Origin: a virus
IMG/VR virus record: IMGVR_UViG_3300036792_000098
Coordinates: 1-28,765 of that record
Strand: one strand, 5' to 3'
DNA length: 28,765 nt
The notes beneath the pieces were generated by a model. The model ran no database searches. It had not been told where the DNA came from and saw only the letters and a program-made list of their open reading frames with translations. Of the stretch, positions 1 through 7,116 are shown in pieces (positions within the stretch are counted from its first letter, which is position 1; each line of letters starts with the position of its first letter). The position numbers were made by a program, and so were the translations under genes.

Positions 1-135
1 GCTACGACCGCGCTGGCTGCGACCGCTATGGCTACGACCGCGCTGGCTACGACCGCGCTGGCTACGACCGCGCTGGCTGCGACCGCTATGGCTACGACCG
101 CGCTGGCTACGACCGCGCTGGCTACGACCGCTGTG
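1..135. repeat. 15-bp tandem repeat array with 60-bp higher-order unit
   Basis: Nine consecutive 15-base units. The order is A B A A, A B A A, then a variant, so bases 1-60 are repeated exactly at 61-120. Unit B differs from A at a few positions. The unit length is a multiple of three, so every frame yields a periodic peptide. Frame 3 gives YDRAG/CDRYG, the phage-like reading. The exact 60-base duplication points to recent slippage or unequal exchange. The array touches the left edge, so its full length is unknown. Confidence 0.95.
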
Positions 136-164
136 GCAAGAAATTACAGCCTTTTGAAATCTAA
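3..164 (+). CDS. C-terminal end of a GYDRA-pentapeptide-repeat protein (5' truncated)
   Basis: Frame 3 is open from the window edge to a TAA at 162-164 and encodes repeated YDRAG units with CDRYG variants, then a short tail KKLQPFEI. Tyr-Asp-Arg-x-Gly pentapeptide tails of this kind (GYDRDG, GYDRNG) occur at the ends of phage and bacterial proteins, which is why this frame is preferred over frame 1, which reads ATTAL. It also stops four bases before the ATG of the next gene, fitting the tight packing elsewhere. There is no start codon inside the window, so the N-terminal domain and the function cannot be seen. The Tyr/Arg/Asp repeats could be a disordered or self-associating tail. Confidence 0.65.
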   Translation, partial: YDRAGCDRYGYDRAGYDRAGYDRAGCDRYGYDRAGYDRAGYDRCGKKLQPFEI

Positions 165-167
165 CCC

Positions 168-410
168 ATGCTCACCCAATCACAACTTTCCTCCATCGAT
201 TCCGCTATGGAGTTTGCTGAGACAGCGACACTTAATCCGAATGTCATGGCATCCGTCGCCACTGATTACGAGCGCCTCATTGACGACCTGAAAGACGAGC
301 ATCTCCTGAATTATTTCGATGAGCTGTTAGACCGCATGAATTTGACGCAGGAACAGCGCACGCCGCTCAAGTCCAGGGTCGCCCTCAAAATCCGCGAATT
401 AACCACCTGA
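168..410 (+). CDS. small hypothetical protein, helical, acidic
   Basis: An 80-residue protein, predicted to be mostly helical and acidic, ending in a basic helix (LKSRVALKIRELTT). It begins with ATG three bases after the preceding stop and has no clear Shine-Dalgarno sequence; translational reinitiation is likely. The central segment DLKDEHLLNYFDELLDRM is amphipathic and could mediate dimerisation. I do not recognise the family. No Cys, membrane segment or catalytic motif is visible. Codon phase and tight spacing support a real gene. Confidence 0.6.
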   Translation: MLTQSQLSSIDSAMEFAETATLNPNVMASVATDYERLIDDLKDEHLLNYFDELLDRMNLTQEQRTPLKSRVALKIRELTT

Positions 411-440
411 ATTTCCATTCAATAAACCAATAAAAAATCT

Positions 441-812
441 ATGCAAATTCAAAAAGAAGTCTTTGAGCACTGGTTATTCAGCCAGCCGAGGGAGCGGGAA
501 TTTCAATACTTGAGCAACACGGAATGCCTGTTGTGCGCCTTTATAAAAGAGACGACAAACCTCGCGCCGACCGTTGGTGGTTTTGGTATTTTTTGGATTT
601 GGCCGAGCGGAACTCCTTACGTTGGGGAGCTGGTGATTCATCAATCGTCGCTCGTGGGGGACATCTTTTCACGTCGGAAGGAATTCCGCCTAATTAGCAT
701 CGGAGAAGCGCAGGACATTTACATCTCTCTCTACGGCGACCCTCGAATCATCGAACCGGACAGTACGCCGATTCGCATTCCTGTTAACGCGCCGAACAAA
801 TTAATTTTATGA
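441..812 (+). CDS. hypothetical protein, 123 aa
   Basis: I do not recognise this protein. It has an aromatic-rich N-terminal half (HWLFSQP, then FGIFWIWPSG) and probably mixed alpha/beta structure. The WIWP segment is too short and too interrupted by Gly/Pro to be a membrane helix. The start is an ATG behind an A/T-rich leader (aataaaaaatct) with no Shine-Dalgarno sequence. The last codon overlaps the start of the following gene by four bases, so the two are probably co-translated. Confidence 0.6.
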   Translation: MQIQKEVFEHWLFSQPREREFQYLSNTECLLCAFIKETTNLAPTVGGFGIFWIWPSGTPYVGELVIHQSSLVGDIFSRRKEFRLISIGEAQDIYISLYGDPRIIEPDSTPIRIPVNAPNKLIL

Positions 813-1180
813 ATGATAAACCAAACAATGCGCTGAAGGGTGGGACGCCTAGGCCGTGGAGCTATCACAAGCTATCCAGCGGCGCATATTCAACCCATGA
901 AATATACGGAGATTCGACCGTCGCCTGTACGACTGGCCAATTAGCCGCAGAAAATGCCGCCCTAATCGTCCAAGCCGTCAACGACTTCGACCTTCTCAAT
1001 AACGTTGCGGTTGCGGCGAAAGCTCTGATTGACCAGGCCGATGAACCGATAGGCGATGAAGCCCACGAACCGCTTTGCAAGTGGGTGATGAGCGACGGCT
1101 TTCATGAATGCGACTGCGGAAAACCTTCCCGATTAACCGCCGCCCTTTCCGCCCTTCAAACCCACCGCCAAAAGGATTAA
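809..1180 (+). CDS. phage hypothetical with N-A-x-L-I-V-x-A-V-N helix
   Basis: A 123-residue protein of a type common in phages: a short N-terminal beta region (PWSYHKLSSGAYSTHEIYG), then a helix with the pattern AAENAALIVQAVNDFDLL. This resembles the 'NAxLIxxAxxLLxAL' helices of many early phage proteins. The C-terminal part holds Cys-x-Cys-x-Cys-like residues (C89, then ECDCG) that may bind metal. The start overlaps the preceding stop as ATGA. Function is unknown. Confidence 0.6.
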   Translation: MNDKPNNALKGGTPRPWSYHKLSSGAYSTHEIYGDSTVACTTGQLAAENAALIVQAVNDFDLLNNVAVAAKALIDQADEPIGDEAHEPLCKWVMSDGFHECDCGKPSRLTAALSALQTHRQKD

Positions 1181-1187
1181 AGGATTT

Positions 1188-1571
1188 ATGAAACCATTTG
1201 ATGCGACGAAACCAGTTCAAACCCGTGATGGCAGGCCTGCGAGGATTATTTGCACGGATAGGAAAGGTTCATATGGAGGATCCAATCAACCGATTATCGC
1301 ATTGATAAAACAAGCGAACGGAGACGAGGGGACAATCACCTACTGCTCAGACGGCAAATTCTGGAACCTCGCCGATTCTCATGCTTGCGACCTCGTAAAC
1401 ATCCCCACAAAGCGCAAGGTGTATGTCGTGATTTTCGACAGGGGTGACAGCACCGCATTACATTCGTCCATCTGTTCGGATTGCGCAGAAAAAGAGCGCG
1501 AGGCGTACCGAGTGAATCATGCGGGGTGGCGCATAATTTCCTGCTTCGAGCACGAGATAACCGAATCCTGA
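1188..1571 (+). CDS. conserved phage hypothetical (PFD...TRDGRPARI type)
   Basis: A 127-residue protein whose N-terminus, KPFDATKPVQTRDGRPARII, matches a widespread family of uncharacterised phage proteins that begin 'PFDLxxAxxGxPVxTRDGRxARI'. The first ~70 residues are probably a small beta-barrel. The C-terminal half (KRKVYVVIFDRG, then CSDCAEKEREAYR) carries one CxxC pair. An AAAGGA sequence sits about ten bases before the ATG. The function of the family is unknown to me; its usual place is among early, replication-linked genes, as here. Confidence 0.65.
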   Translation: MKPFDATKPVQTRDGRPARIICTDRKGSYGGSNQPIIALIKQANGDEGTITYCSDGKFWNLADSHACDLVNIPTKRKVYVVIFDRGDSTALHSSICSDCAEKEREAYRVNHAGWRIISCFEHEITES

Positions 1572-1572
1572 T

Positions 1573-1908
1573 ATGCCCCACGCCATAACATTCTGCCTTT
1601 GCTCCTTCGCGGGATTCTGCGTCTTTTTGGCTGGAATATTGCGCAGAGATACGGAGGACTGTGCTTCTGACTGCCGCGATGATGAATCCGGTAAACACGC
1701 TCGTATGGCCTCTGAAGATGCCTTAGCGCAAGTGCCTAATGGGGCGGCGGTCAATTTAGGTGGGCTCGAAAAGTCCAAAAATGTGGCCGGTTCTGGCGAG
1801 AACCGCTGGACGCTGTCAGATGCAAGCAAACGAAAGGCAGCCGAGCCCACCGTTCACCTTCACGAAATTACGGTTGAAACTTTTAAACAACTGAAAGGAA
1901 ACCAATGA
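1573..1908 (+). CDS. putative single-pass membrane protein, 111 aa
   Basis: The N-terminus contains an uninterrupted hydrophobic stretch at about residues 4-22 (FCLCSFAGFCVFLAGIL) followed by arginines (LRRD), consistent with one membrane helix or signal anchor with the basic side inside. The remaining ~85 residues are polar, low in order, and unlike anything I recognise. The gene starts one base after the previous stop and ends with an ATGA overlap onto the next gene, which supports it as coding. The role is unknown; a small early inner-membrane protein is plausible. Confidence 0.5.
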   Translation: MPHAITFCLCSFAGFCVFLAGILRRDTEDCASDCRDDESGKHARMASEDALAQVPNGAAVNLGGLEKSKNVAGSGENRWTLSDASKRKAAEPTVHLHEITVETFKQLKGNQ

Positions 1909-2204
1909 ACGTAAAAGACCTAATCGAAGAATTGAAGAAATTTGACCCCAGTGCGCCGATAGCGGATTTCGAATGCGTACGCGACGAGATTGAGTTTACG
2001 CACCGGACGCCCATGTATTGCGAGATGCGCATGGTCAACGACAACCGGGAGACGCTAATCGAAAACCTTCAAGACGAACTCAAGGCAATCGAAAAAACAA
2101 ACGACAAGCTTGAACTCAGGCTTTCGGATTTTAAGGACATCATCCTTGGCCACCTGAGCGACGATAAGAAGGTTCAAGAACTGGAAAAACTTTGCGACCA
2201 ATGA
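1905..2204 (+). CDS. hypothetical protein with N-terminal VKDLIEELKKFDP motif and coiled coil
   Basis: A 99-residue protein. The start MNVKDLIEELKKFDPSAPI matches the opening of many small phage and bacterial proteins ('MTVxELIxxLxxxDPxxPV'), which are otherwise uncharacterised. Residues ~45-95 form a long charged helix with heptad-like leucines (ETLIENLQDELKAIEKTND), probably a coiled coil. AAAGGA precedes the start, and the stop overlaps the clamp gene's ATG by four bases, so the two are probably translationally coupled. Whether it works with the clamp is not shown. Confidence 0.6.
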   Translation: MNVKDLIEELKKFDPSAPIADFECVRDEIEFTHRTPMYCEMRMVNDNRETLIENLQDELKAIEKTNDKLELRLSDFKDIILGHLSDDKKVQELEKLCDQ

Positions 2205-3334
2205 GCAAACTAACTACCACCAAATCAACACTGCTATCGGCGCTGAAACACGCCAATGCACCGACACGCAAGCGAACGCTCCCTATTTTATCCTGCGCGC
2301 TGCTGGCTGCCGAAAAGGATTCCGTTTCGATTCGCGGCACTGATTTTGATTCCGAAGCCATTGCGACATTCGAGGCAAAAACAGACAGGCCTTTTGTGGC
2401 TGCGATTCCGGCTCAAAAATTGATTGCCCTTATTTCGTCCATGCCAGAAGGGGATCTTTCGATTGAAACGGGCAAAACCCAAAGCGTCATTATCAAGTGG
2501 GGCGAAGGCTCGTATGAGATTTTTACGCTGAATCCCGATGAGTTCCCGCCGCCAATGAAGGCCGAGAATCCAAAAACGTTTTCGATGAAATGCGAGGAGT
2601 TGGCGACGCTGTTTCGAAAGACTGCCTTCTCCGCGTTCAGTGACCCTTCGGCGCGTCCAAATCTTTGCGGAGTGCATTTTTCCGCCGATGGCAAAAAGCT
2701 GGCACTTGAAGCGTGCAACGGTCACACACTGGCGCAGGCGTGGATTGAGTGCGCGGGCTGCTTGGGGGATTTTATCCTGCCAAGCGAAGCCGTGGCACTG
2801 CTGCGTGGCCAACTGTCAGACGACGGCAATGTTGCGCTATCATTTTCGGACAAGCTGGCCATCTTTGAGTTTCCGGCTGGCGACGTTTCAATGCGGGTGA
2901 CATCGAGGATAGTCGATGGGAGTTACCCAAACACAAAGCAAATTCCCCCGACTCAAATAAAGGGAAGCGTCCAAATGCCACGGCTTCAGCTTATCGAGAC
3001 ACTCACGCGGGTTGCGTTAATGGCCGACGAGAGTTTTGCTTCAGTGAAGCTCGAATTTTCCAAAAACAACCTCGCTATTTCTTCCGCGTCCCCTCGACTT
3101 GGTAACGCTTCTGAATCGGTGGCCATTAAATTCAACGGAAAGCCGCTGGCGATTGCATTTACGCCGGAATATTTGGTGAAGGGTCTAAACTCATTTGATT
3201 CGGACGATGTTGAATTTGGGTTTATCGACAAATTGTCACCAGCTGTCATGCGTGGCGAGCGTTCGCTTTATGTTCTGATGCCAAGGAATATTTCAGGGCT
3301 GGACGATTCCAAAACCGCCGAACCAACCCCTTAG
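2201..3334 (+). CDS. dnaN: DNA polymerase III beta sliding clamp (DnaN-like)
   Basis: The 377-residue length matches bacterial beta clamps (~366). Family signatures are visible: an early strand TRKRTLPILSCALLAAEKDS (like 'LPILSNVLLEA' of DnaN), internal domains of the three-fold repeated clamp fold, and near residue 235 RIVDGSYPNTKQIPP, equivalent to the 'RLVDGxYPNYxxVIP' motif. The C-terminus ends YVLMPRN plus a further tail, where bacterial clamps end YVVMPMRL. Two such chains would form a ring on DNA and tether a polymerase. The start is taken as the ATG overlapping the previous stop; a TTG nine bases upstream is possible but less likely. No polymerase or clamp loader lies in the window, so it probably uses or diverts the host replisome. 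Confidence 0.93.
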   Translation: MSKLTTTKSTLLSALKHANAPTRKRTLPILSCALLAAEKDSVSIRGTDFDSEAIATFEAKTDRPFVAAIPAQKLIALISSMPEGDLSIETGKTQSVIIKWGEGSYEIFTLNPDEFPPPMKAENPKTFSMKCEELATLFRKTAFSAFSDPSARPNLCGVHFSADGKKLALEACNGHTLAQAWIECAGCLGDFILPSEAVALLRGQLSDDGNVALSFSDKLAIFEFPAGDVSMRVTSRIVDGSYPNTKQIPPTQIKGSVQMPRLQLIETLTRVALMADESFASVKLEFSKNNLAISSASPRLGNASESVAIKFNGKPLAIAFTPEYLVKGLNSFDSDDVEFGFIDKLSPAVMRGERSLYVLMPRNISGLDDSKTAEPTP

Positions 3335-3373
3335 CCCAATGACCCTTTATTCGAAGCGGAGAAAATAAAATAT

Positions 3374-4126
3374 ATGAATGAAATGACACTTCAACCCACA
3401 ACGTCATCGGCCTTGACTGTCATCGAGCGGGCCGCGAAAGATGCGACAATCGACGTTGAAAAGCTTGAGCGGCTGTTCGCGCTTCAGGAGCGATTGTTGG
3501 CACGCCAGGCCGAGGAATCGTTCAACGCCGCCATGAAGGACGTTCAGGCCCAGGAATTGCGAATCGTGCGCGATGCGTCGAATCCGTCAACCAATTCCCG
3601 CTATGCACGCCTCGAATCGCTGAACAAGGCGATTGTTCCGATCTACACGAAAGCTGGATTTTCCATTTCGTTCGGGGCTGGTGATTGTCCGATTCCGGCA
3701 CATTACCGGATTACGGCCATTGTCTCGCACCAGGGTGGCCATTCCCGGCCGTATCAGTGCGACATACCGATTGACGATAAAGGCATGAAGGGAAGCCCGA
3801 ACAAGACAGCTACGCATGCCTTTGGTTCAACCATGAGCTACGGGCGGCGGTATCTGACGCTGCTGATCTTCAATATTGCCCTCGTTGGCGAGGATGACGA
3901 TAAGGCGACCGGCAAAAAATCGGCATCGGGCCGCACGGCAACCGAAGCAACGCGCAATTGGTTTTTGGAGCAGGCAAGGGAAATCCATTTGAAGCTCCAG
4001 GCGTATGCCATCGACAAAGGCATTATCATGCCGAACGAGGGGCTAGATCAATGGCCGCTGGAAAAGGTGCCGACAACCAAAACTGAATTGGCCGCATTGC
4101 GCCGGGAGGTTGAATCCCATGTTTAA
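3374..4126 (+). CDS. erf: ERF-family single-strand annealing recombinase
   Basis: A 250-residue protein of the ERF superfamily (P22 Erf type). After an N-terminal helix rich in Ala/Glu comes the core: NSRYARLESLNKAIVPIYTK, an extended beta region, then the hallmark THAFGSTMSYGRRYLTLLIF followed by an acidic GEDDDKA. These correspond to the family's 'Y...l..v...', 'qa.GSa.TYarRYaL' and 'DDDg' motifs. ERF proteins form rings that anneal complementary single strands in recombination-dependent replication and genome circularisation. The C-terminal ~60 residues look like a separate helical tail. The next gene overlaps by eight bases and is the expected exonuclease partner. Confidence 0.92.
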   Translation: MNEMTLQPTTSSALTVIERAAKDATIDVEKLERLFALQERLLARQAEESFNAAMKDVQAQELRIVRDASNPSTNSRYARLESLNKAIVPIYTKAGFSISFGAGDCPIPAHYRITAIVSHQGGHSRPYQCDIPIDDKGMKGSPNKTATHAFGSTMSYGRRYLTLLIFNIALVGEDDDKATGKKSASGRTATEATRNWFLEQAREIHLKLQAYAIDKGIIMPNEGLDQWPLEKVPTTKTELAALRREVESHV

Positions 4127-5156
4127 AAATTGCCGCATCGTCGCCAAAAACGTCAATTCGGACGCGTACCACGGCCAGGAGACGCCACGGGGCCACGACG
4201 AGTACATCATGTCACCCTCGTCCATTAAAGCGTTCATGGGCTGCCCGTCCCGCTGGATTGGCGGATATGAACCGCCTGAAACAGAAGCAAAGGATTGGGG
4301 AAATCTCGTGGACTGCCTGATTTTGACGCCGAGCCAGTTTAACGACCGTTACGCGGTGCGACCTGACACTTATGCAACGACGCGGATGGAGTGCCCCGTC
4401 TGCAAAAGTATGTCTGAATCGAAATCTTGCCGGAAGTGTAACGAGGAACGCAAGCCGGTGATTGTTGAGCTGCCGTGGAACGGTAACGCCACGAAATGCG
4501 AGGAATGGTTGGCCGGCCAGCGCGACGGCGTGAACGTCATCAGCAAGGACGAGGCGCTGAACGCGCAAGATGCCGTGCGGCGACTTTTGCTGGATGCAAC
4601 CATAGCCGCCTTCATTGCCGCCAGTGACACGCAAGTGCATGTAGCCGGGGAGTGGCACGATAAGGCCACGGGGCTGGTTATTCCCGTCCAATGCCTCATA
4701 GACCTCGTGCCGCGCCTTGATTCCGAATTTAGAAAGCTTTTGGGCGACCTGAAAACGACGCGCAACGCTGGCCAACGGCAATTTGCGCGCTGGTGCTTCA
4801 CCGCTGGTTATCACGTCCAGGCAGCATTTGACCTTGAGATTTACAAAGCTGCCACCGGTGAGGACAGAACAAATTGGGCGTTCATCCTCTCTGAAAACTT
4901 TCCGCCGTTCGAGCCAGGGAAGCGGATGCTGGCTGAAAGTTTCACGGACATTGGCAAGCTCGCTTTTGAGCACGCGCTGGCCAGATACGCCCGATGCCTC
5001 AAAACTGGCGAGTGGCCGAGCTACGACCCTGCGGACGAATTTTCGATGATTGAGGCCGAGCCGTACATGGAATTTGAATCGCTATCGTTAGCTATGGAGG
5101 CCGATCAACAGCAAGAATCCCAAGAATCCGAACCAATTGAGGAAATCTATGCCTGA
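4119..5156 (+). CDS. RecE-like PD-(D/E)XK exonuclease
   Basis: A 345-residue protein of the RecE/exodeoxyribonuclease VIII-like type. It begins its domain with SPSSIKAFMGCPSRWIGGYE (the family's 'Sxsslk.l..cP..y' opening), then KDWGNLVDCLILTP. The catalytic region reads CLIDLVP (D195), then GDLKTTRNA (D210, K212), and GYHVQAAFDLEIY, matching the D...DxK and 'Q...Y' motifs. Four cysteines at ~92, 95, 104 and 107 (CPVC, CRKC) form an inserted zinc-knuckle. It should resect double-stranded ends and leave single strands for the adjacent ERF protein. The ATG is chosen because GGGAGG lies 9 bases upstream; a TTG nine bases earlier is less likely. The Glu/Gln-rich C-terminal tail looks disordered. 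Confidence 0.87.
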   Translation: MFKNCRIVAKNVNSDAYHGQETPRGHDEYIMSPSSIKAFMGCPSRWIGGYEPPETEAKDWGNLVDCLILTPSQFNDRYAVRPDTYATTRMECPVCKSMSESKSCRKCNEERKPVIVELPWNGNATKCEEWLAGQRDGVNVISKDEALNAQDAVRRLLLDATIAAFIAASDTQVHVAGEWHDKATGLVIPVQCLIDLVPRLDSEFRKLLGDLKTTRNAGQRQFARWCFTAGYHVQAAFDLEIYKAATGEDRTNWAFILSENFPPFEPGKRMLAESFTDIGKLAFEHALARYARCLKTGEWPSYDPADEFSMIEAEPYMEFESLSLAMEADQQQESQESEPIEEIYA

Positions 5157-5196
5157 AGAATTATCAAAACCAAACAACCAAAAGGAATCAAAATGA
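5149..5196 (+). CDS. possible 15-codon coupling peptide
   Basis: A small frame, MPEELSKPNNQKESK, starts inside the last codons of the exonuclease gene and ends with a TGA that overlaps the ATG of the next gene. It would carry ribosomes without a gap from one gene to the next. Whether the peptide has its own role cannot be told. It could equally be chance in A-rich sequence. Confidence 0.25.
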   Translation: MPEELSKPNNQKESK

Positions 5197-5426
5197 GTGG
5201 AAGAATCGCAATACCGAATCCGATACAAACAGCAAAATCCGTGCACCTCTGGAACGATGCCCATGCCGTCGGCGCTAAAGTCGAAGTCACCCTTGATGAC
5301 GGCAGCCTGAAGGAAACCACTACCACGTCCGAAGCATGGCTCATGGGCGGTCACACTGCTGTTATCATGCTGGAAGGCATTTCGGGAGCCTATTCACTGG
5401 CACGCGTTCGTCCGTGCAAGCCATAA
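5193..5426 (+). CDS. small hypothetical protein, 77 aa
   Basis: An unrecognised 77-residue protein, probably beta-rich (GAKVEVTLDDGSLKETTTTS, then HTAVIMLEGISGAYSLARV). The pattern looks like a small SH3- or OB-like barrel with an exposed threonine loop. AAAGGAA lies eight bases before the ATG, a usable ribosome site. It sits between recombination genes and a PP-loop enzyme, so expression with the early operon is likely; function is unknown. Confidence 0.6.
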   Translation: MSGRIAIPNPIQTAKSVHLWNDAHAVGAKVEVTLDDGSLKETTTTSEAWLMGGHTAVIMLEGISGAYSLARVRPCKP

Positions 5427-5430
5427 TACA

Positions 5431-5637
5431 ATGGAACTCTCCCTCGCCTTCTCAAACCTGCTTTCCGTTAAACAAAAAGACGATGGAAGCCTCAACGCCG
5501 CGAGAGATATGCACTCAGCCGCATTGCAATTGTTAATCGCGGTTCAACTGGAGCAGGCGAAACGAGCGTACATCGAACTGGATGGCGACCACATGCACCA
5601 ACAAATTGCGGAACGGAAAGAGGGGGTGGCGGGGTGA
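5431..5637 (+). CDS. small helical hypothetical protein, 68 aa
   Basis: An unrecognised 68-residue protein with a long amphipathic helix (AARDMHSAALQLLIAVQLEQ, then AKRAYIELDG). It contains no Cys, and His residues cluster at DHMHQQ. Its stop overlaps the GTG of the next gene (GTGA), so the two are probably translated together. It could be a small partner of the PP-loop protein, but only adjacency suggests this. Confidence 0.55.
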   Translation: MELSLAFSNLLSVKQKDDGSLNAARDMHSAALQLLIAVQLEQAKRAYIELDGDHMHQQIAERKEGVAG

Positions 5638-6461
5638 GTGAACCAATACACATAATCAGTTTAGGAGCAGGTGTGCAATCATCAGCTATGGCGTTGATGG
5701 CCGCTAAAGGTGAAATAACGCCGATGCCAAAGGCGGCGATTTTTGCGGATACGCAGGCAGAGCCGCAGAGCGTTTATAAATGGCTGGATTGGCTGGAAAA
5801 GCAATTGCCGTTTCCGGTGCGTCGGGTCACAAAGGGCGACTTGGGCGCGGACTTTCTGAAAGCGTTGAGCATCCCCGGCGGTCGGTGTGGCCAGCCTCCA
5901 TTTTACATCAAGAACGGCAACGAGGACCGCGAAGGTATCCTATGGCGCAAATGCACTAAGGAATACAAGCTTAACCCGATTCGCAAAATGCTCCGCGAAA
6001 TCCTCAAGGAATATTGCGCGAGAGCCGCGATTCAATGGATAGGTATTTCACTGGATGAAGCGGCCAGAATGAAGCCATCGGGCGTCAAATTCGTTAAAAA
6101 CATTTTCCCGCTGATAGACAAACGAATGAGCCGTCATGATTGCTTGCGATGGATGGAGCGCAACGGGTTTCCGCAGCCGCCAAAATCAGCCTGCGTCTTC
6201 TGCCCGTACCACAATAACGCTTTTTGGCAGGCTTTGAAAACGAACGAACCGGATGAATTTGAGCGGGCGGTTCAATTTGAGCGGGCGGTTCAATTTGAGC
6301 GGGCGGTTCAAGGCCAGCAAAAGATCGTCCTGAATGGCGCTAGGATTTATGGCCAAATATTCCTGCATCGGTCATGCAAGCCGATAGACCAAGTGCAATT
6401 TGTTAAAGACAATGGCCCCGATTTGTTCGGCAACGAATGCGAAGGAATGTGCGGCGTATAA
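5634..6461 (+). CDS. PAPS-reductase-like PP-loop (adenine nucleotide alpha hydrolase fold) protein
   Basis: A 275-residue protein whose residues 8-19 read ISLGAGVQSSAM, a variant of the SxGxxS PP-loop that binds ATP or an adenylated substrate. WRKCTKEYKLNPIRKML matches the 'C(T/C)xxxKxxPl' motif of PAPS-reductase relatives. SACVFCPYHNNAFWQAL adds a CxxC pair, and more cysteines occur at GGRCGQ and ECEGMCGV, so a metal or Fe-S site is possible. Relatives annotated 'phosphoadenosine phosphosulfate reductase' are common in phages, but sulfate reduction is unlikely; DndC-like or tRNA/DNA-modifying chemistry are alternatives. The start is GTG, overlapping the previous stop, behind a GAGGG-type site. 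An 18-base triplication near residue 210 inserts FERAVQ repeats. Confidence 0.75.
   Translation: MSEPIHIISLGAGVQSSAMALMAAKGEITPMPKAAIFADTQAEPQSVYKWLDWLEKQLPFPVRRVTKGDLGADFLKALSIPGGRCGQPPFYIKNGNEDREGILWRKCTKEYKLNPIRKMLREILKEYCARAAIQWIGISLDEAARMKPSGVKFVKNIFPLIDKRMSRHDCLRWMERNGFPQPPKSACVFCPYHNNAFWQALKTNEPDEFERAVQFERAVQFERAVQGQQKIVLNGARIYGQIFLHRSCKPIDQVQFVKDNGPDLFGNECEGMCGV
6258..6311 (+). repeat. three perfect 18-bp in-frame repeats
   Basis: Three exact head-to-tail copies of an 18-base unit encode FERAVQ three times inside the PP-loop protein, just after the CPYHNNAFWQAL segment. Most family members appear to have a single such segment ending the 'EFERAVxFD' helix, so two extra copies probably extend that helix by twelve residues. 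The frame is preserved. Perfect identity suggests a recent expansion or an unstable locus. Confidence 0.95.
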
Positions 6462-6465
6462 CCCT

Positions 6466-6675
6466 ATGAAAAAACACGCCAAATATCGGTATTTTGCCCA
6501 TCCAGAGCGCGGTCTGTGTCTTTGGCGTCTTCGTAAAGCGACTGAAGCTTGGAGCACCGCCAAACCATTTTGGAAAAGGGCAATAGAAGCACCATCGCGG
6601 TTGAAGCGTTTTGGCATCCGCCCAATTTCAAAGCGTGCCGCCAAGTCCCGCTTCCCCTCAGCCTCAATAATTTAA
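6466..6675 (+). CDS. small basic hypothetical protein, 69 aa
   Basis: A 69-residue strongly basic protein (KKHAKYRYF, then WKRAIEAPSRLKRFGIRPIS and SKRAAKSRF), with several Trp and Arg residues. The ATG lies four bases after the PP-loop gene's stop; an upstream start at 6400 in the same frame would overlap that gene by 62 bases and is not preferred. There is no recognisable family. The charge would allow nucleic-acid binding. Support is moderate, resting on the open frame and tight spacing. Confidence 0.45.
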   Translation: MKKHAKYRYFAHPERGLCLWRLRKATEAWSTAKPFWKRAIEAPSRLKRFGIRPISKRAAKSRFPSASII

Positions 6676-6693
6676 GAAAGGAAATAACAAACC

Positions 6694-7116
6694 ATGAAAG
6701 TTACAGAAATAATAGTCAGTGCTGGTCGGACATTTAATCACCCCCACGAGCAATATTCTAACCTCAAGCCACAGGTCACGCTGAAAGCCACGCTGGACGA
6801 TGGCGACGACGCCGGAGCCGCCACGAAGTTGTTGCAGGCGCAAGCGGAAGGCTTGGTTGAAGACCATAAGAACGGGCTGCTCAAATCCATCGAAGACCTG
6901 TATCAGATGGCAGAGGCGAGATCCCGCCTCGTCGGTTTGGCTCGCCAGTTGCGCGAGGCCCAACGCGAAACCGATGGCTTGCGGCAGAAGTGGCCCGAAT
7001 TAGCACAGCTTCAGCTTGATAGCGGCGAACCGGCGCAACCGCCATCGGGCGGCGCGAAGCTCGGCGATATGTTGAGCTACATTTCCGACAAATCGGGCAA
7101 CGATTCACCGGATTAA
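6694..7116 (+). CDS. conserved phage hypothetical (MKVTEI..SAGRTFNHP type)
   Basis: A 140-residue protein of a type I have seen in phages and uncharacterised bacterial operons: an N-terminal strand and loop SAGRTFNHPHEQYSNLKP, then VTLKATLDDGDD, then a long coiled-coil helix (QAEGLVEDHKNGLLKSIEDL, then ARSRLVGLARQLREAQRETD). The C-terminal ~35 residues are Pro/Ser/Gly-rich and probably disordered. A good AAAGGA site lies upstream of the ATG. The family function is unknown to me; its location among nucleic-acid genes hints at a role there. Confidence 0.65.
   Translation: MKVTEIIVSAGRTFNHPHEQYSNLKPQVTLKATLDDGDDAGAATKLLQAQAEGLVEDHKNGLLKSIEDLYQMAEARSRLVGLARQLREAQRETDGLRQKWPELAQLQLDSGEPAQPPSGGAKLGDMLSYISDKSGNDSPD

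Noticed and set aside
1-135. CRISPR array
   Set aside because: Units are contiguous 15-mers without unique spacers and are coding in frame 3.
28-291. Plus-strand frame with ATTAL repeats running on into polar sequence
   Set aside because: It reads through the start of the gene at 168 in another frame. The frame-3 reading YDRAG matches known phage repeats and stops properly at 162-164.
2288-2812. 174-residue minus-strand frame opposite the clamp gene
   Set aside because: It lies entirely within the DnaN-like coding region and shows no recognisable motif.
4212-4973. 253-residue minus-strand open frame opposite the exonuclease gene
   Set aside because: The plus strand has clear nuclease motifs there. 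The minus product is Arg-rich with no family pattern, typical of an antisense shadow.
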